From Planctomycetota bacterium (GTDB lineage: Bacteria; Planctomycetota; Planctomycetia; Pirellulales; Pirellulaceae): a stretch of 64,000 nt of DNA. The DNA is taken from contig JACNKX010000113.1 of assembly GCA_014381825.1 (NCBI GenBank), positions 70,159 to 134,158 on the forward strand, written 5' to 3'. The notes under the pieces are model-generated. The model saw only the letters and a program-made list of their open reading frames with translations, ran no database searches and was not told where the DNA came from. Of this stretch, positions 19,179 through 27,511 are shown in pieces. The first letter of the stretch is position 1; every line of letters begins with the position of its first letter. Position numbers and translations under genes: made by a program.

Positions 19179-19430
19179 ATGGAAAAGCAACTTCAGAGGA
19201 AATTGATTGTTGGGCAAACGCTTGTTTGGGCATCTGCCATGATTGGCAACGCGATCGTACTCGTCATTCTTGACAACTGGGACGGTCGCTTCACATTCGC
19301 CACGGTATCAATGTTCAGCCTTCAGTTCATCATCTTCTCTTACATCATCGCGCACGCTCATCTCCAGTCTATTCTTAAGCGAGTAAACGCCGGTAGCTCA
19401 GATGGCGAACAAGGCTCGGATTCTCAATAA
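19179..19430 (+). CDS. Small two-helix membrane protein of unknown function
   Basis: 83 residues with a clear ribosome-binding site (GGGAGG seven bases before the ATG). There are two hydrophobic helices, roughly residues 10-32 and 40-60, and a hydrophilic tail. It lies between the ECF sigma factor gene and the kinase gene. The kinase frame is open from 19402 and could overlap its end. The position suggests that it takes part in the sigma-kinase signalling unit, but no conserved domain is recognised. Confidence 0.6.
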   Translation: MEKQLQRKLIVGQTLVWASAMIGNAIVLVILDNWDGRFTFATVSMFSLQFIIFSYIIAHAHLQSILKRVNAGSSDGEQGSDSQ

Positions 19431-19506
19431 GCGTCCGACGCGAACAATACTTAGTGATGTCGATTCTCCCAATCAACCGAAGATGCCGCAAAGAAGTCAA
19501 CTGACT

Positions 19507-21879
19507 ATGAAGAATCGAGCACAAGAGATATTCGAAGATGCTTGCGATTTAGACGCTGCGAATCGTTTGACGTTGTTGCGTGACGCATGTGGTGACGACA
19601 TCGCGTTGCGCGACGAAGTCGACTCGTTGCTCGCAGCGCATGATGGGGCCGGAAAATTCATGTCGAGCGCGACGTCCGAATTTGTCGAACCAGCACCCGT
19701 CGAGCAATCGATTCCGGAAGAGCCCGGCAAGATGGTCGGTCGCTACAAACTGCTTGAAGTCATCGGTGAAGGTGGATTCGGTGTCGTCTATATGGCTCAA
19801 CAAACGGAACCGATTCGACGTCGAGTTGCGTTGAAGATCATCAAGCTCGGTATGGATACAAAGCAAGTCGTCGCTCGTTTCGAGGCGGAACGCCAAGCGT
19901 TGGCGATGATGGATCATCCGAACATCGCTCGCGTGATCGATGGCGGAGCAACCGATACCGGGCGTCCCTTTTTTGTAATGGAGTTGGTTCGCGGCGACTC
20001 GATCACGGACTACTGTGACCACGCGAGGCTGACGACGCGAGCACGGCTGGAGTTGTTTCAGCAAGTCTGCGTCGCGGTTCAACACGCCCATCAAAAGGGA
20101 ATCATCCACCGTGACATAAAGCCCAGCAACGTCCTTGTCACGATTTCAGATGATAAGCCTTTGGTGAAGGTGATCGACTTTGGAATCGCCAAAGCGACGA
20201 ATTCGGAACTGACAGAGAAGACTTTGTTTACTGAGTTTCGACAATTGATTGGCACGCCACAATACATGAGCCCTGAACAGGCAGAGCGATCGGGAGTCGA
20301 TGTCGATACACGTACGGACATCTACTCGTTAGGTGTGTTACTTTACGAGATGTTAACGGGGCGAACTCCGATCGATCCGACTGTTCTAAGTTCGGCAGCC
20401 TGGCACGAACTGCAACGAGTGATCTGTGAAGAAGAGCCGCTGCGACCATCGACGTTAGTTTCAACAGCTAACGCCGGTCAAGCAGAAATCGCGAAGCGAC
20501 GGTCGACCGAACCAACACGTTTGGGCGGAATCCTTCGCGGCGATCTCGACTGGATCGTACTCAAGTCGCTCGAAAAGGAGCGATCACGTCGCTACGCCAG
20601 CGCCAGCCAACTCTCGGAAGATGTCGGCCGCTATCTGCGGGACGAACCTGTCGAAGCGAGTCCGCCGAGCATGACGTACAAATTTTCAAAATTCGCAAGA
20701 CGCAATAAGGGATTGTTCGCGACCATTTCGATCACGTTGCTCGCGCTTTTCGTCGGCCTGCTTTCCACCAGTTACATGGCGATGTGGGCAATGCGAGAAC
20801 GAGAACGCGCCATGCTCCAAAGCCATCTCGCTCGCGAGGCCAGCGAGCAAGCGCAAATCGCAAAGCAAGATGCCCAACGATCGGCGATCATCGCTGGTGC
20901 CTCGCCACTGCTTCCCGAAGACGAGGCCCTAGCCTTGGCGAATGTATGGCGTACCGAGATCGAGAAGCTGCGCGCCAATGCGAATGAAGAGAGAGAGCTT
21001 GCCCAGCAGGAGGCTTACTTCGCCACTTGGTACGGCAGTTGGTTGGTGCGACAGAACAAGGCAGCGCAAGCTCTGAAAGTGTTGACTGAGTTCTACGACC
21101 ATGTAACGCAAGTCATTGGCCGAGAGAACGCCAGCTTTTTCGCCCTCTCGAATGCGAACATTCAAGCACATGTACTTGCCGGTGCACCCGCAGCAGAGAT
21201 AGCTCTGCTGTATGAAGACATTCTCATCGCCATGGATCACGTTCATGGACCAGACTCATCGACACAGCTTTACCCAGAGTATGCGACGACGCTTGCCAAC
21301 GCGGGGCGCGGGGCCGAGGCGGCTGAGATCATGCGCAAGTATTTAGAGGTCCAAGGAAAATCCAACGCTCCCATCAGCCAACTCGACAAGCGACGCCTCG
21401 ACCTTGCACTCGACGGTCTTGTAAAGTGGAGTGGGGAGCAGCCTGATCTATACAAGCAGTTGAAGGATTATCGAGCAACAGGCAATGTCACTGCCGAACT
21501 CGCGGCTCGCGAAGTCGATCCTGAATTGGCCAAAGATCTCGAATCGCTACAGGGAGCTTGGGATACGGAAGATACGGGCGGCGTTCCAAACGCGGTACGT
21601 ATGGAGCAAAAGATCGATGGTAACAACGCCACAGTCAAGTGGTATGACGCCGAAGGCGAAATCGTTCACGGACGTGACGGAACAATCAAGTTAAGTCGCA
21701 GCGGAGCGTGCAAGGTATACACGTTTTACTTCGCAGGCGATGACTACGCCGAATCGGCATTCATCTACATCATCGAAGACGATCAACTCAAGCTCGTCTC
21801 CGGAATGCTCGCCAACCGCCAAAGCCAACCCGGCACGGCACTCAGGGTGTTGGAACGAGTGGCTGCAAGTGAGGAGTAG
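19507..21879 (+). CDS. Membrane-anchored PknB-type serine/threonine protein kinase
   Basis: 790 residues from ATG 19507, chosen because MKNRAQEIFEDACDLDAANR matches the usual start of this planctomycete kinase group; ATGs at 19402 and 19483 are in frame upstream. The N-terminal adaptor is followed by a kinase domain at about 78-380 with the glycine loop IGEGGFGVVY, the invariant Lys in VALKI, catalytic HRDIKPSN, DFGIAKA and TPQYMSPEQ. One membrane helix lies near 405-428, then a helical region. The C-terminal ~100 residues (LQGAWDTEDTG to LRVLERV) resemble the small planctomycete beta-barrel domain TIGR03067. The membrane helix suggests signalling across the membrane, with the C-terminal part as sensor. 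It is probably functionally linked to the ECF sigma factor upstream. Confidence 0.87.
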   Translation: MKNRAQEIFEDACDLDAANRLTLLRDACGDDIALRDEVDSLLAAHDGAGKFMSSATSEFVEPAPVEQSIPEEPGKMVGRYKLLEVIGEGGFGVVYMAQQTEPIRRRVALKIIKLGMDTKQVVARFEAERQALAMMDHPNIARVIDGGATDTGRPFFVMELVRGDSITDYCDHARLTTRARLELFQQVCVAVQHAHQKGIIHRDIKPSNVLVTISDDKPLVKVIDFGIAKATNSELTEKTLFTEFRQLIGTPQYMSPEQAERSGVDVDTRTDIYSLGVLLYEMLTGRTPIDPTVLSSAAWHELQRVICEEEPLRPSTLVSTANAGQAEIAKRRSTEPTRLGGILRGDLDWIVLKSLEKERSRRYASASQLSEDVGRYLRDEPVEASPPSMTYKFSKFARRNKGLFATISITLLALFVGLLSTSYMAMWAMRERERAMLQSHLAREASEQAQIAKQDAQRSAIIAGASPLLPEDEALALANVWRTEIEKLRANANEERELAQQEAYFATWYGSWLVRQNKAAQALKVLTEFYDHVTQVIGRENASFFALSNANIQAHVLAGAPAAEIALLYEDILIAMDHVHGPDSSTQLYPEYATTLANAGRGAEAAEIMRKYLEVQGKSNAPISQLDKRRLDLALDGLVKWSGEQPDLYKQLKDYRATGNVTAELAAREVDPELAKDLESLQGAWDTEDTGGVPNAVRMEQKIDGNNATVKWYDAEGEIVHGRDGTIKLSRSGACKVYTFYFAGDDYAESAFIYIIEDDQLKLVSGMLANRQSQPGTALRVLERVAASEE

Positions 21880-21993
21880 GAGACAAGGACTTCGTCGTCT
21901 GCGCAACTTGCTTTTTGGGGGCTACCGAAAGATAATCGGCCCAATCAACGAAAGCCCACTATGTTTTCGTCGTGCGCGACGATCAGATTTGTC

Positions 21994-22031
21994 GACATGG
22001 TGTGACTAAAGAGACATGGTGTGACTAAAGA
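21994..22031. repeat. 19-bp perfect tandem duplication in a 318-bp gene-free stretch
   Basis: GACATGGTGTGACTAAAGA occurs twice back to back (21994-22012, 22013-22031). It lies in the 21880-22197 intergenic region between the kinase and a zinc-ribbon membrane protein. In the rest of that stretch I see no gene or strong hairpin; TAGAAT near 22114 could be a -10 element, but no well-spaced -35 box is visible. Confidence 0.8.
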
Positions 22032-22197
22032 ACAGTTGGACGTTCGGAATGCGAGTCGATTCAGCCCCATCTTCGCAATCGCGTTGCCCTGATTCGTACT
22101 GACAAACATTTGGTAGAATAACAATTAGTTGTTCCGTGTCGCCACTCACGGCGACCGAAACGAAGACCCGTTGAGTGGCCTCCCGAGTGACAATTGC

Positions 22198-22587
22198 ATG
22201 TGGCGTTGTTCAAAATGCGAAGAATCAAGTAGCGACACGTTTGCAGTGTGCTGGCACTGTGGCACGGACAGACATGGGAAGGAAGACCCTACCTTCCTCG
22301 TTGACGCCGACGTTGGAGACGCGATTGCCGAGCAGGAAGTCACCACCAGATTTCAATTCGGGCTAAGAAGCATCTTCGTTGCGACGGCTTGTGTGGCACT
22401 CTTCGTGGGCTTCGCTCGCGGATTACCTGATGTCGTTGTGTTGAGTCTCGCTGGGATTGGTGCGGCGAATCTGCTGGGTCTGATCGCCGGGGTTTTCGTC
22501 ACGTATGTGCTTCTGTTCCCGAACGATGGGTCGTTGAGTTGGAATGAGGATGATGAAACGCCTTCACAAGACAACGATCACAACTAA
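22198..22587 (+). CDS. Zinc-ribbon membrane protein of unknown function
   Basis: 129 residues from ATG 22198; a TTG at 22129 is in frame but would add a non-descript leader. The first 27 residues hold a four-cysteine zinc ribbon, WRCSKC and CWHCGTD, separated by about 14 residues. Near residues 58-100 two hydrophobic helices follow (SIFVATACVALFVGFARG, VLSLAGIGAANLLGLIAG). The tail is acidic. Similar W-x-C-x2-C / CWxCG proteins with membrane helices are common in planctomycetes but have no established role. Confidence 0.65.
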   Translation: MWRCSKCEESSSDTFAVCWHCGTDRHGKEDPTFLVDADVGDAIAEQEVTTRFQFGLRSIFVATACVALFVGFARGLPDVVVLSLAGIGAANLLGLIAGVFVTYVLLFPNDGSLSWNEDDETPSQDNDHN

Positions 22588-22703
22588 ATCGAAATTGGGC
22601 ACCGAGTGATGTCGCCTTCCATGTTTATCACCGACGCAGGCGATACAATCATTTCTCCATCGGCGCAGCCGACAGAGTAGTGCCTCCGTTCGTTGGACCA
22701 GGT

Positions 22704-23066
22704 ATGGACAAACTCGTAACGATCGCGACATTCGACTTTCCCGCTGAAGCTCAGACAATTAAGCTTCTCTTGGAAGAACAAGGAATCGAGGTTTTCCTCG
22801 CCGATGACAGTTTGGTGGGGATGAACTGGTTCCTTGCCAACGCGGTTGGCGGCGCTAAACTTCGAGTTCTAGAATCGTACGCCGAACGTGCCAGACAGTT
22901 TGTCGAAGAGTATCGACAAACGTCTCGTCAAAGTCATGAGTTTGAATTACCTGCCGTCGACTTCGACTGCGAGGAATGCGGACACGCCTTGACTTTTCCA
23001 GGGCAGCGTCGCGGCGGCGTGGAGACTTGTCCGCATTGCAACCAATACGTGGATGTACCTGAATAG
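22704..23066 (+). CDS. DUF2007-domain protein with C-terminal zinc ribbon
   Basis: 120 residues from ATG 22704; GTG at 22680 is in frame. The N-terminal ~65 residues (TIATFDFPAEAQTIKLLLEE, GIEVFLADD, GGAKLRVLES) match the DUF2007 fold, described as a putative signal-transducing domain. The C-terminus is a ribbon with CEECGHALTFPG and CPHCNQYVDVP, a Cys4 arrangement. It probably binds zinc and could act as a small regulatory adaptor. It is followed after 9 bp by an SDR gene on the same strand. Confidence 0.75.
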   Translation: MDKLVTIATFDFPAEAQTIKLLLEEQGIEVFLADDSLVGMNWFLANAVGGAKLRVLESYAERARQFVEEYRQTSRQSHEFELPAVDFDCEECGHALTFPGQRRGGVETCPHCNQYVDVPE

Positions 23067-23075
23067 AGCAAACAC

Positions 23076-23972
23076 ATGGGTCTAGACAACGAAACTCCCA
23101 CCAAGTCGGTCCTCATCACCGGTTCGTCGACTGGCATTGGAGAAGCTTGTGCGATTGCTTTGCACGACAAAGGCATTCGTGTTTTTGCCGGTGTGCGACG
23201 GCAAGAGGATGGTGAGCGATTAGTGAAGCAGACTTCGGCTGCGTTGATTCCGCTGCTGCTTGATGTCACCGACGAACAAGCGATCAAAAAGGCAACACAG
23301 CAGATCACAGATGCGACCGCAGGTGGCGGATTGAGCGGGTTGGTGAATAACGCTGGCATTACAATAGCATTCCCGCTTGAGTTTCTGCCGATGGACGTCC
23401 TTCGGAAGCAGTTGGAAGTCAATGTGATCGGACCGGCTGCCGTTACGCAAGCGATGTTGCCGCTGATCCGACAGGGCCAAGGACGAATCGTTAATGTGAG
23501 TTCAATTAGCGGTTTGGCAGCGGCCCCGTACATTGGGGCCTATGCCGCATCGAAACACGCATTGGAAGCGATGAGCGATTCGCTCCGCGTCGAGCTTCGC
23601 AACTTCGCCGTGCCCGTCTCGCTCGTTGAACCCGCCGATGTCGCAACGCCAATTTGGGAGAAGTCGCGGCAGGCGGCGAACGACTTGCGGTCAGAGGTCA
23701 TGGATCGCGGCGAAGGGGACGATGTGTCGGAGGAAGTTCGCGAGGCCTACGCCCGCGACATCGCCGCCATGCGTGAAGCGACCAGCAAGAGCGAAAAGCA
23801 GGCGATTCCCGTCAGCCACGTCGTCAAGGCAATCGAGCACGCGTTGCTCGCTCGGCGACCGAAGACCCGGTATCTGGTTGGCGGCAAGACTCGTGCTGTG
23901 AAGTTCTTCTTGCGACACTTGCCGGATCGACTTCGTGATCGCATCGTCATGAACAGCTTGGGTATGAAGTAA
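23076..23972 (+). CDS. SDR-family oxidoreductase (classical, 17beta-HSD/retinol-DH-like)
   Basis: 298 residues. The cofactor-binding TGSSTGIG is near residue 16, NNAG lies in GLVNNAGIT, the catalytic serine in NVSSISG, and Tyr-x3-Lys in YAASKHALE. The extended C-terminus (PVSHVVKAIEHALLARRPKTRYLVG) matches SDRs related to 17beta-hydroxysteroid or retinol dehydrogenases, which often act on hydrophobic substrates. It is followed by a second SDR of a different subgroup, 65 bp downstream. The substrate is unknown. Confidence 0.85.
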   Translation: MGLDNETPTKSVLITGSSTGIGEACAIALHDKGIRVFAGVRRQEDGERLVKQTSAALIPLLLDVTDEQAIKKATQQITDATAGGGLSGLVNNAGITIAFPLEFLPMDVLRKQLEVNVIGPAAVTQAMLPLIRQGQGRIVNVSSISGLAAAPYIGAYAASKHALEAMSDSLRVELRNFAVPVSLVEPADVATPIWEKSRQAANDLRSEVMDRGEGDDVSEEVREAYARDIAAMREATSKSEKQAIPVSHVVKAIEHALLARRPKTRYLVGGKTRAVKFFLRHLPDRLRDRIVMNSLGMK

Positions 23973-24037
23973 ACTGTTTAAAGCGAAACGACGCACGTGA
24001 ACTGCGACCGACGAAACCAACAGCAAGGCGTTTGCCA

Positions 24038-24847
24038 GTGATAAGCGACGTTCAGGAGAAAACGGCTGCGATAACCGGGGCGGCCGGCGGATTGGGTACA
24101 CGGTTTTGCCACCAGTTGGCCGAACAAGGCTACCGGTTACTACTGATCGATCGCGACCGGACGGCACTCGATGAACTCGCAGCAGAGTTAACCAGCCAGT
24201 TTGATATCGCGGTCGACACGCAGTGCGTCAACTTGGTTGATGAAGAAGCGGTCAAGGTGCTGGCGGAGCATCTAGCTTCACTACCGGAAGTATCGCTGTT
24301 GGTGAACAACGCTGGTTTTGGTCAGTCAAAGTATTTTGTGGACATCGATATCGAACATCATGTCGACATGGTCAACCTGCACGTCCACGCGCCCGTGCGT
24401 CTTTGCCACGCGGTCCTGCCCGGGATGATCGAGCGTGATCGTGGAGCGATTATCAACGTTTCGTCGCTCTCAGCCTGGACGCCTTGCGCCGGCATCGTGC
24501 AGTATTCAGCAACGAAGCAATTCTTGGTCACCTTCTCCGAAGCGGTGAGAGAAGAGTTGAAAGGGACACAGGTGAAGATTCAAGCCTTGTGTCCGGCGTT
24601 CGTGAAAACCAAGTTCTTCGAAACCGACGCGATGGATACCTTTACCGAGAAACAAGTGCCGAAGTGGCTTTGGATCGAACCAAATAAAGTGGTACGCTGC
24701 TCGCTTAAGCGACTCGCCGCTGACCAAGTAATTGTTATTCCAGGCTTGGTGTGCCGAATTCTCGGGCGGCTTATGCGCATGCCGCTTGCTCAACCATTCG
24801 TCCGTCGGCTGGCTACGAACAAACGCGAAGTGAACAGCGGTCCCTGA
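24038..24847 (+). CDS. SDR-family oxidoreductase (DltE-like)
   Basis: 269 residues. GTG 24038 is preferred because AAGG lies nine bases upstream; TTG at 24032 is in frame but too close to it. The cofactor motif is TGAAGGLG, then VNNAGFG, NVSSLSAWTP and the catalytic YSATKQF. The C-terminal part (LCPAFVKTKFFE, PNKVVRCSLKRLAADQVIVIPG) matches the DltE/YqjQ-like group, which lacks a known physiological substrate. Together with the preceding SDR it forms a same-strand pair and may act on the same class of lipid-like substrate. Confidence 0.83.
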   Translation: MISDVQEKTAAITGAAGGLGTRFCHQLAEQGYRLLLIDRDRTALDELAAELTSQFDIAVDTQCVNLVDEEAVKVLAEHLASLPEVSLLVNNAGFGQSKYFVDIDIEHHVDMVNLHVHAPVRLCHAVLPGMIERDRGAIINVSSLSAWTPCAGIVQYSATKQFLVTFSEAVREELKGTQVKIQALCPAFVKTKFFETDAMDTFTEKQVPKWLWIEPNKVVRCSLKRLAADQVIVIPGLVCRILGRLMRMPLAQPFVRRLATNKREVNSGP

Positions 24848-24921
24848 TGCGACGTTCCGACTTTTCCGTATGGCGATAACGGTTGTGTCGCTCCGACAAC
24901 AGAATTCGTAGCCATTGCACT

Positions 24922-25668
24922 ATGATCAGCGACGACAAATCTAACTCAACAGACTCTGGCATCCTGTCTGCTTCTTGCGATGAAGATTCGCGCCCACGGC
25001 ATCCCGCAAAAGCGAATATCATTCTGTTGAGTTCGACAGCGTTAATGCTCCTATGGAAGTATTTCGGCAATACCGATTTCTACGCGGATGTTCTTGCAGA
25101 CGAGATTACCTTCGGCAATCCGGAAGCGCTGGCGGCCTTCTACCAGTTCAGCAGCTGCCTGGTTTTGCTCGGACTAGTGCCCGCCTTGATTGTGAAGCTA
25201 GTGCTACGCGAACGGCTCGCCGACTATGGGCTTCAGTTTGGAAATCCACTGTACACGATTCGCTCGTTCTTGCTCGCAGCGCCGCTGCTGGTCATCGGCG
25301 GCTACTTGGCGGCCATGGACCCCGGCATGCGTGAAGCCTTTCCCGTTAACAAACAAGCCGGATTGGCGACCCCATTCGCGCTCCACGTTTGCACTTACCT
25401 CTTGTTCTATCTTGGCTGGGAATTCCACTTCCGAGGGTTTCTTCAGTTTGGTTTGTCCGACTCGATGGGTCGCACACAGGCGCTGCTGATTCAGGTGATG
25501 GCATCTTCGCTGCTGCACATTGGCAGACCATTTACCGAGACGGTTGCAGCCATCGGCGCAGGTATTCTGTGGGGTTGGCTGGCCTATCGAACCAACTCCA
25601 TCCTGTCAGGAATGATGCAGCATATTCTGATCGGCGTGGTCGTTGATGCGGTGATCGTCTTTTCTTAA
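24922..25668 (+). CDS. CPBP-family intramembrane protease homologue
   Basis: 248 residues from ATG 24922, with about six hydrophobic helices. The CPBP (CAAX protease / bacteriocin-processing) motifs are present in modified form: WEFHFRGFL for motif 1, HIGRPFTE for motif 2, and GWLAYRTNSILSGMMQH for the third. The usual EExxxR of motif 1 has Trp instead of the first Glu, so one catalytic glutamate is missing while the second Glu, the Arg and both histidine blocks remain. It may be a membrane protease with altered metal binding or a non-catalytic relative. No bacteriocin gene is visible nearby. Confidence 0.72.
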   Translation: MISDDKSNSTDSGILSASCDEDSRPRHPAKANIILLSSTALMLLWKYFGNTDFYADVLADEITFGNPEALAAFYQFSSCLVLLGLVPALIVKLVLRERLADYGLQFGNPLYTIRSFLLAAPLLVIGGYLAAMDPGMREAFPVNKQAGLATPFALHVCTYLLFYLGWEFHFRGFLQFGLSDSMGRTQALLIQVMASSLLHIGRPFTETVAAIGAGILWGWLAYRTNSILSGMMQHILIGVVVDAVIVFS

Positions 25669-25954
25669 TCGCAGCTGACCAAAGCTGTGTCCAGTCTCGC
25701 GAATTGAGAGGGATCACGACGACCTTGAGCGTCCCGCTCCGGCTCGCGCCGTCATCATTCGGACGACATCACCAACTCTTCTTGCTGCCGCCCGCGACGC
25801 ACTGCACTAACTTAAGTGCTTGTATCAACATAACATGCGCCGCAATGTTGATCTTCTGGCACGACGTCTGCGATTGAGAACTGGCGTTAAAGAAGGGCGA
25901 TCGCACAGTTCGCCAATTACAAAACTGTTTTCAATCGACCTGAAGGAGAAAGCC

Positions 25955-26431
25955 ATGAAGCGTATTGCCCTTTGTTTCGCTACCGTCGCCGCATTGGCTG
26001 TTTGTAGCCACTCGGCAGATGCATCGGATTTCAGCAAGCTGCTGCGAAAGGCTTTCGGCACCGAACATCACTCGTATCACCATGGCGCTCAGTTCACTCA
26101 CGCCCAACATCTTGCCGATTTGGAACGACGCGCGATCGAGCGTGAGTTTGCTCACCGTTCGGCCCATCAACGACCACTAACCAGATCACAGCACAATGGA
26201 TTGCACCGCCAACTCGACCGTGCAGCTCACTACGACGAAATAGAACACCGATCGGCTCACACCACACGAGCCTACTCGCCGTATTACGTTCAGCGCAGCC
26301 GAGGTACTTTTTCTGGGTACGGCACTCGATACGATTCGCCACAATACCGGTCGTCACAATTCCGCGCATCGCAGTATCGCCCCTACCAGTTGGAAAGCCG
26401 ACCTGGCTGCTTGCCGTACGTCGGATACTAG
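25955..26431 (+). CDS. Small exported His/Arg/Tyr-rich protein of unknown function
   Basis: 158 residues from ATG 25955, which is preceded by a strong AAGGAG at the right spacing; the same frame is open from 25820 without a signal. Residues 1-23 are a typical signal peptide (cleavage near SADASDF). The mature part is very basic and rich in His, Arg, Ser and Tyr, with repeats such as SSQFRASQYRPYQ near the C-terminus and many His-His and His-Arg pairs. No domain is recognised. Its composition suggests an extracytoplasmic structural or metal-binding protein. Confidence 0.65.
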   Translation: MKRIALCFATVAALAVCSHSADASDFSKLLRKAFGTEHHSYHHGAQFTHAQHLADLERRAIEREFAHRSAHQRPLTRSQHNGLHRQLDRAAHYDEIEHRSAHTTRAYSPYYVQRSRGTFSGYGTRYDSPQYRSSQFRASQYRPYQLESRPGCLPYVGY

Positions 26432-26487
26432 TTGGACCAACGCTGGCAGAGACGCTTCGAATTCGTCGGCGGTATTGCTTCCTCTTC

Positions 26488-26522
26488 GCCCGCGATCAAC
26501 CGGTTTTCCGTTGACCGCGGGC
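26488..26522. terminator. Strong intergenic hairpin followed by a TATAAT box
   Basis: GCCCGCGATCAAC (26488-26500) pairs with GTTGACCGCGGGC (26510-26522) at 12 of 13 positions around a 9-base loop. It lies between the small exported-protein gene and the DUF1080 gene, both rightward. A weak T-rich stretch (ACTTTGT) and a perfect TATAAT at 26530-26535 follow. It probably ends the upstream transcript, with a promoter for the downstream gene immediately after. The -35 box of that promoter is not clear. Confidence 0.5.
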
Positions 26523-26624
26523 GACTTTGTATAATTCTCTCGCGACGGGCGCACAGCGCTGACGTTGAGGTTAAACTGGTCGGTTTCCTGCCAGAATCTG
26601 CACACACGCTAAGGAGCCTCCGCC

Positions 26625-27419
26625 ATGAGTCTAGCTGTTCGATTCATCTGTTTGTTCACTGCCATCGCTACCGCGAGTCACGCCCCCTGTTTCGCCGATG
26701 AGTATTTGAATGGAATCAAATGGGAGCCGCCTGCGATTATCACGGTCGGTGAAAACGGAGTACCGTCTGACGCACTCGTATTGTTCAACGGCACCGATCT
26801 ATCGGCCTGGGATAATGCGGACAATTGGAAGATCGACGAAGGCGCAATGGTAAGCGGAAAAGGCGACGTGCTGACCAAGGAGTCGTTCGGTGATTGTCAA
26901 TTGCACATCGAGTGGTCCGCCCCAGTTCCCGCCGAGGGAAGTGGCCAAGGTCGCGGAAACAGCGGCATCTTCTTGATGAATACATACGAGATTCAGGTAC
27001 TCGATTCGTACGAGAATGAAACGTACAACGATGGCCAAGCCGGAGCGATCTACAAGCAGACTCCACCGCAAGTTAATGCGATGCGCCCGCCGGGCCAGTG
27101 GAACGTCTACGACATCATTTGGACGGCTCCCCGATTCGATGAGGACGGTTCGCTGGTGTCGCCCGCCTACATGACCGCCATTCACAACGGAGCGTTGATT
27201 CTGAACCACTTTGAGCTAAAGGGGGATACGCCTTACACACGTCCTCCCAAGTACAACAAGCATGCAGATCGATTGCCCATTCGGCTGCAAGATCACGGTA
27301 ACCCGGTCCGCTTTCGTAACATCTGGATCCGCGAAATCAAGCAAGCTCAAGGTGAGCAAGTTCGTGAACCATTCTTACGTGATGGCGAAGGCGAAGAGCG
27401 ACCGATCGAGAGTGAGTAA
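26625..27419 (+). CDS. Exported DUF1080 (3-keto-disaccharide hydrolase-like) protein
   Basis: 264 residues with AAGGAG before the ATG. A signal peptide ends near CFADEY. The mature part is one DUF1080 jelly-roll domain: SDALVLFNGTDLSAWDNADNW, GDCQLHIEWSAP, RGNSGIFLMNTYEIQVLDSY, and the C-terminal LPIRLQDHGNPVRFRNIWIR. The fold is concanavalin-like, and family members are annotated as 3-keto-glycoside hydrolases. It should act on sugars in the periplasm. It is followed on the same strand by an SGNH hydrolase, which could deacylate the same substrate. Confidence 0.88.
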   Translation: MSLAVRFICLFTAIATASHAPCFADEYLNGIKWEPPAIITVGENGVPSDALVLFNGTDLSAWDNADNWKIDEGAMVSGKGDVLTKESFGDCQLHIEWSAPVPAEGSGQGRGNSGIFLMNTYEIQVLDSYENETYNDGQAGAIYKQTPPQVNAMRPPGQWNVYDIIWTAPRFDEDGSLVSPAYMTAIHNGALILNHFELKGDTPYTRPPKYNKHADRLPIRLQDHGNPVRFRNIWIREIKQAQGEQVREPFLRDGEGEERPIESE

Positions 27420-27511
27420 TCACGTTGTCCGCCAAACAATAATTCTCGGCAAGATCCGGTCGAGTTTAAAAGACTCAATCGGCTCTCGCACTGTTGAGGA
27501 GCCCAGATCGC

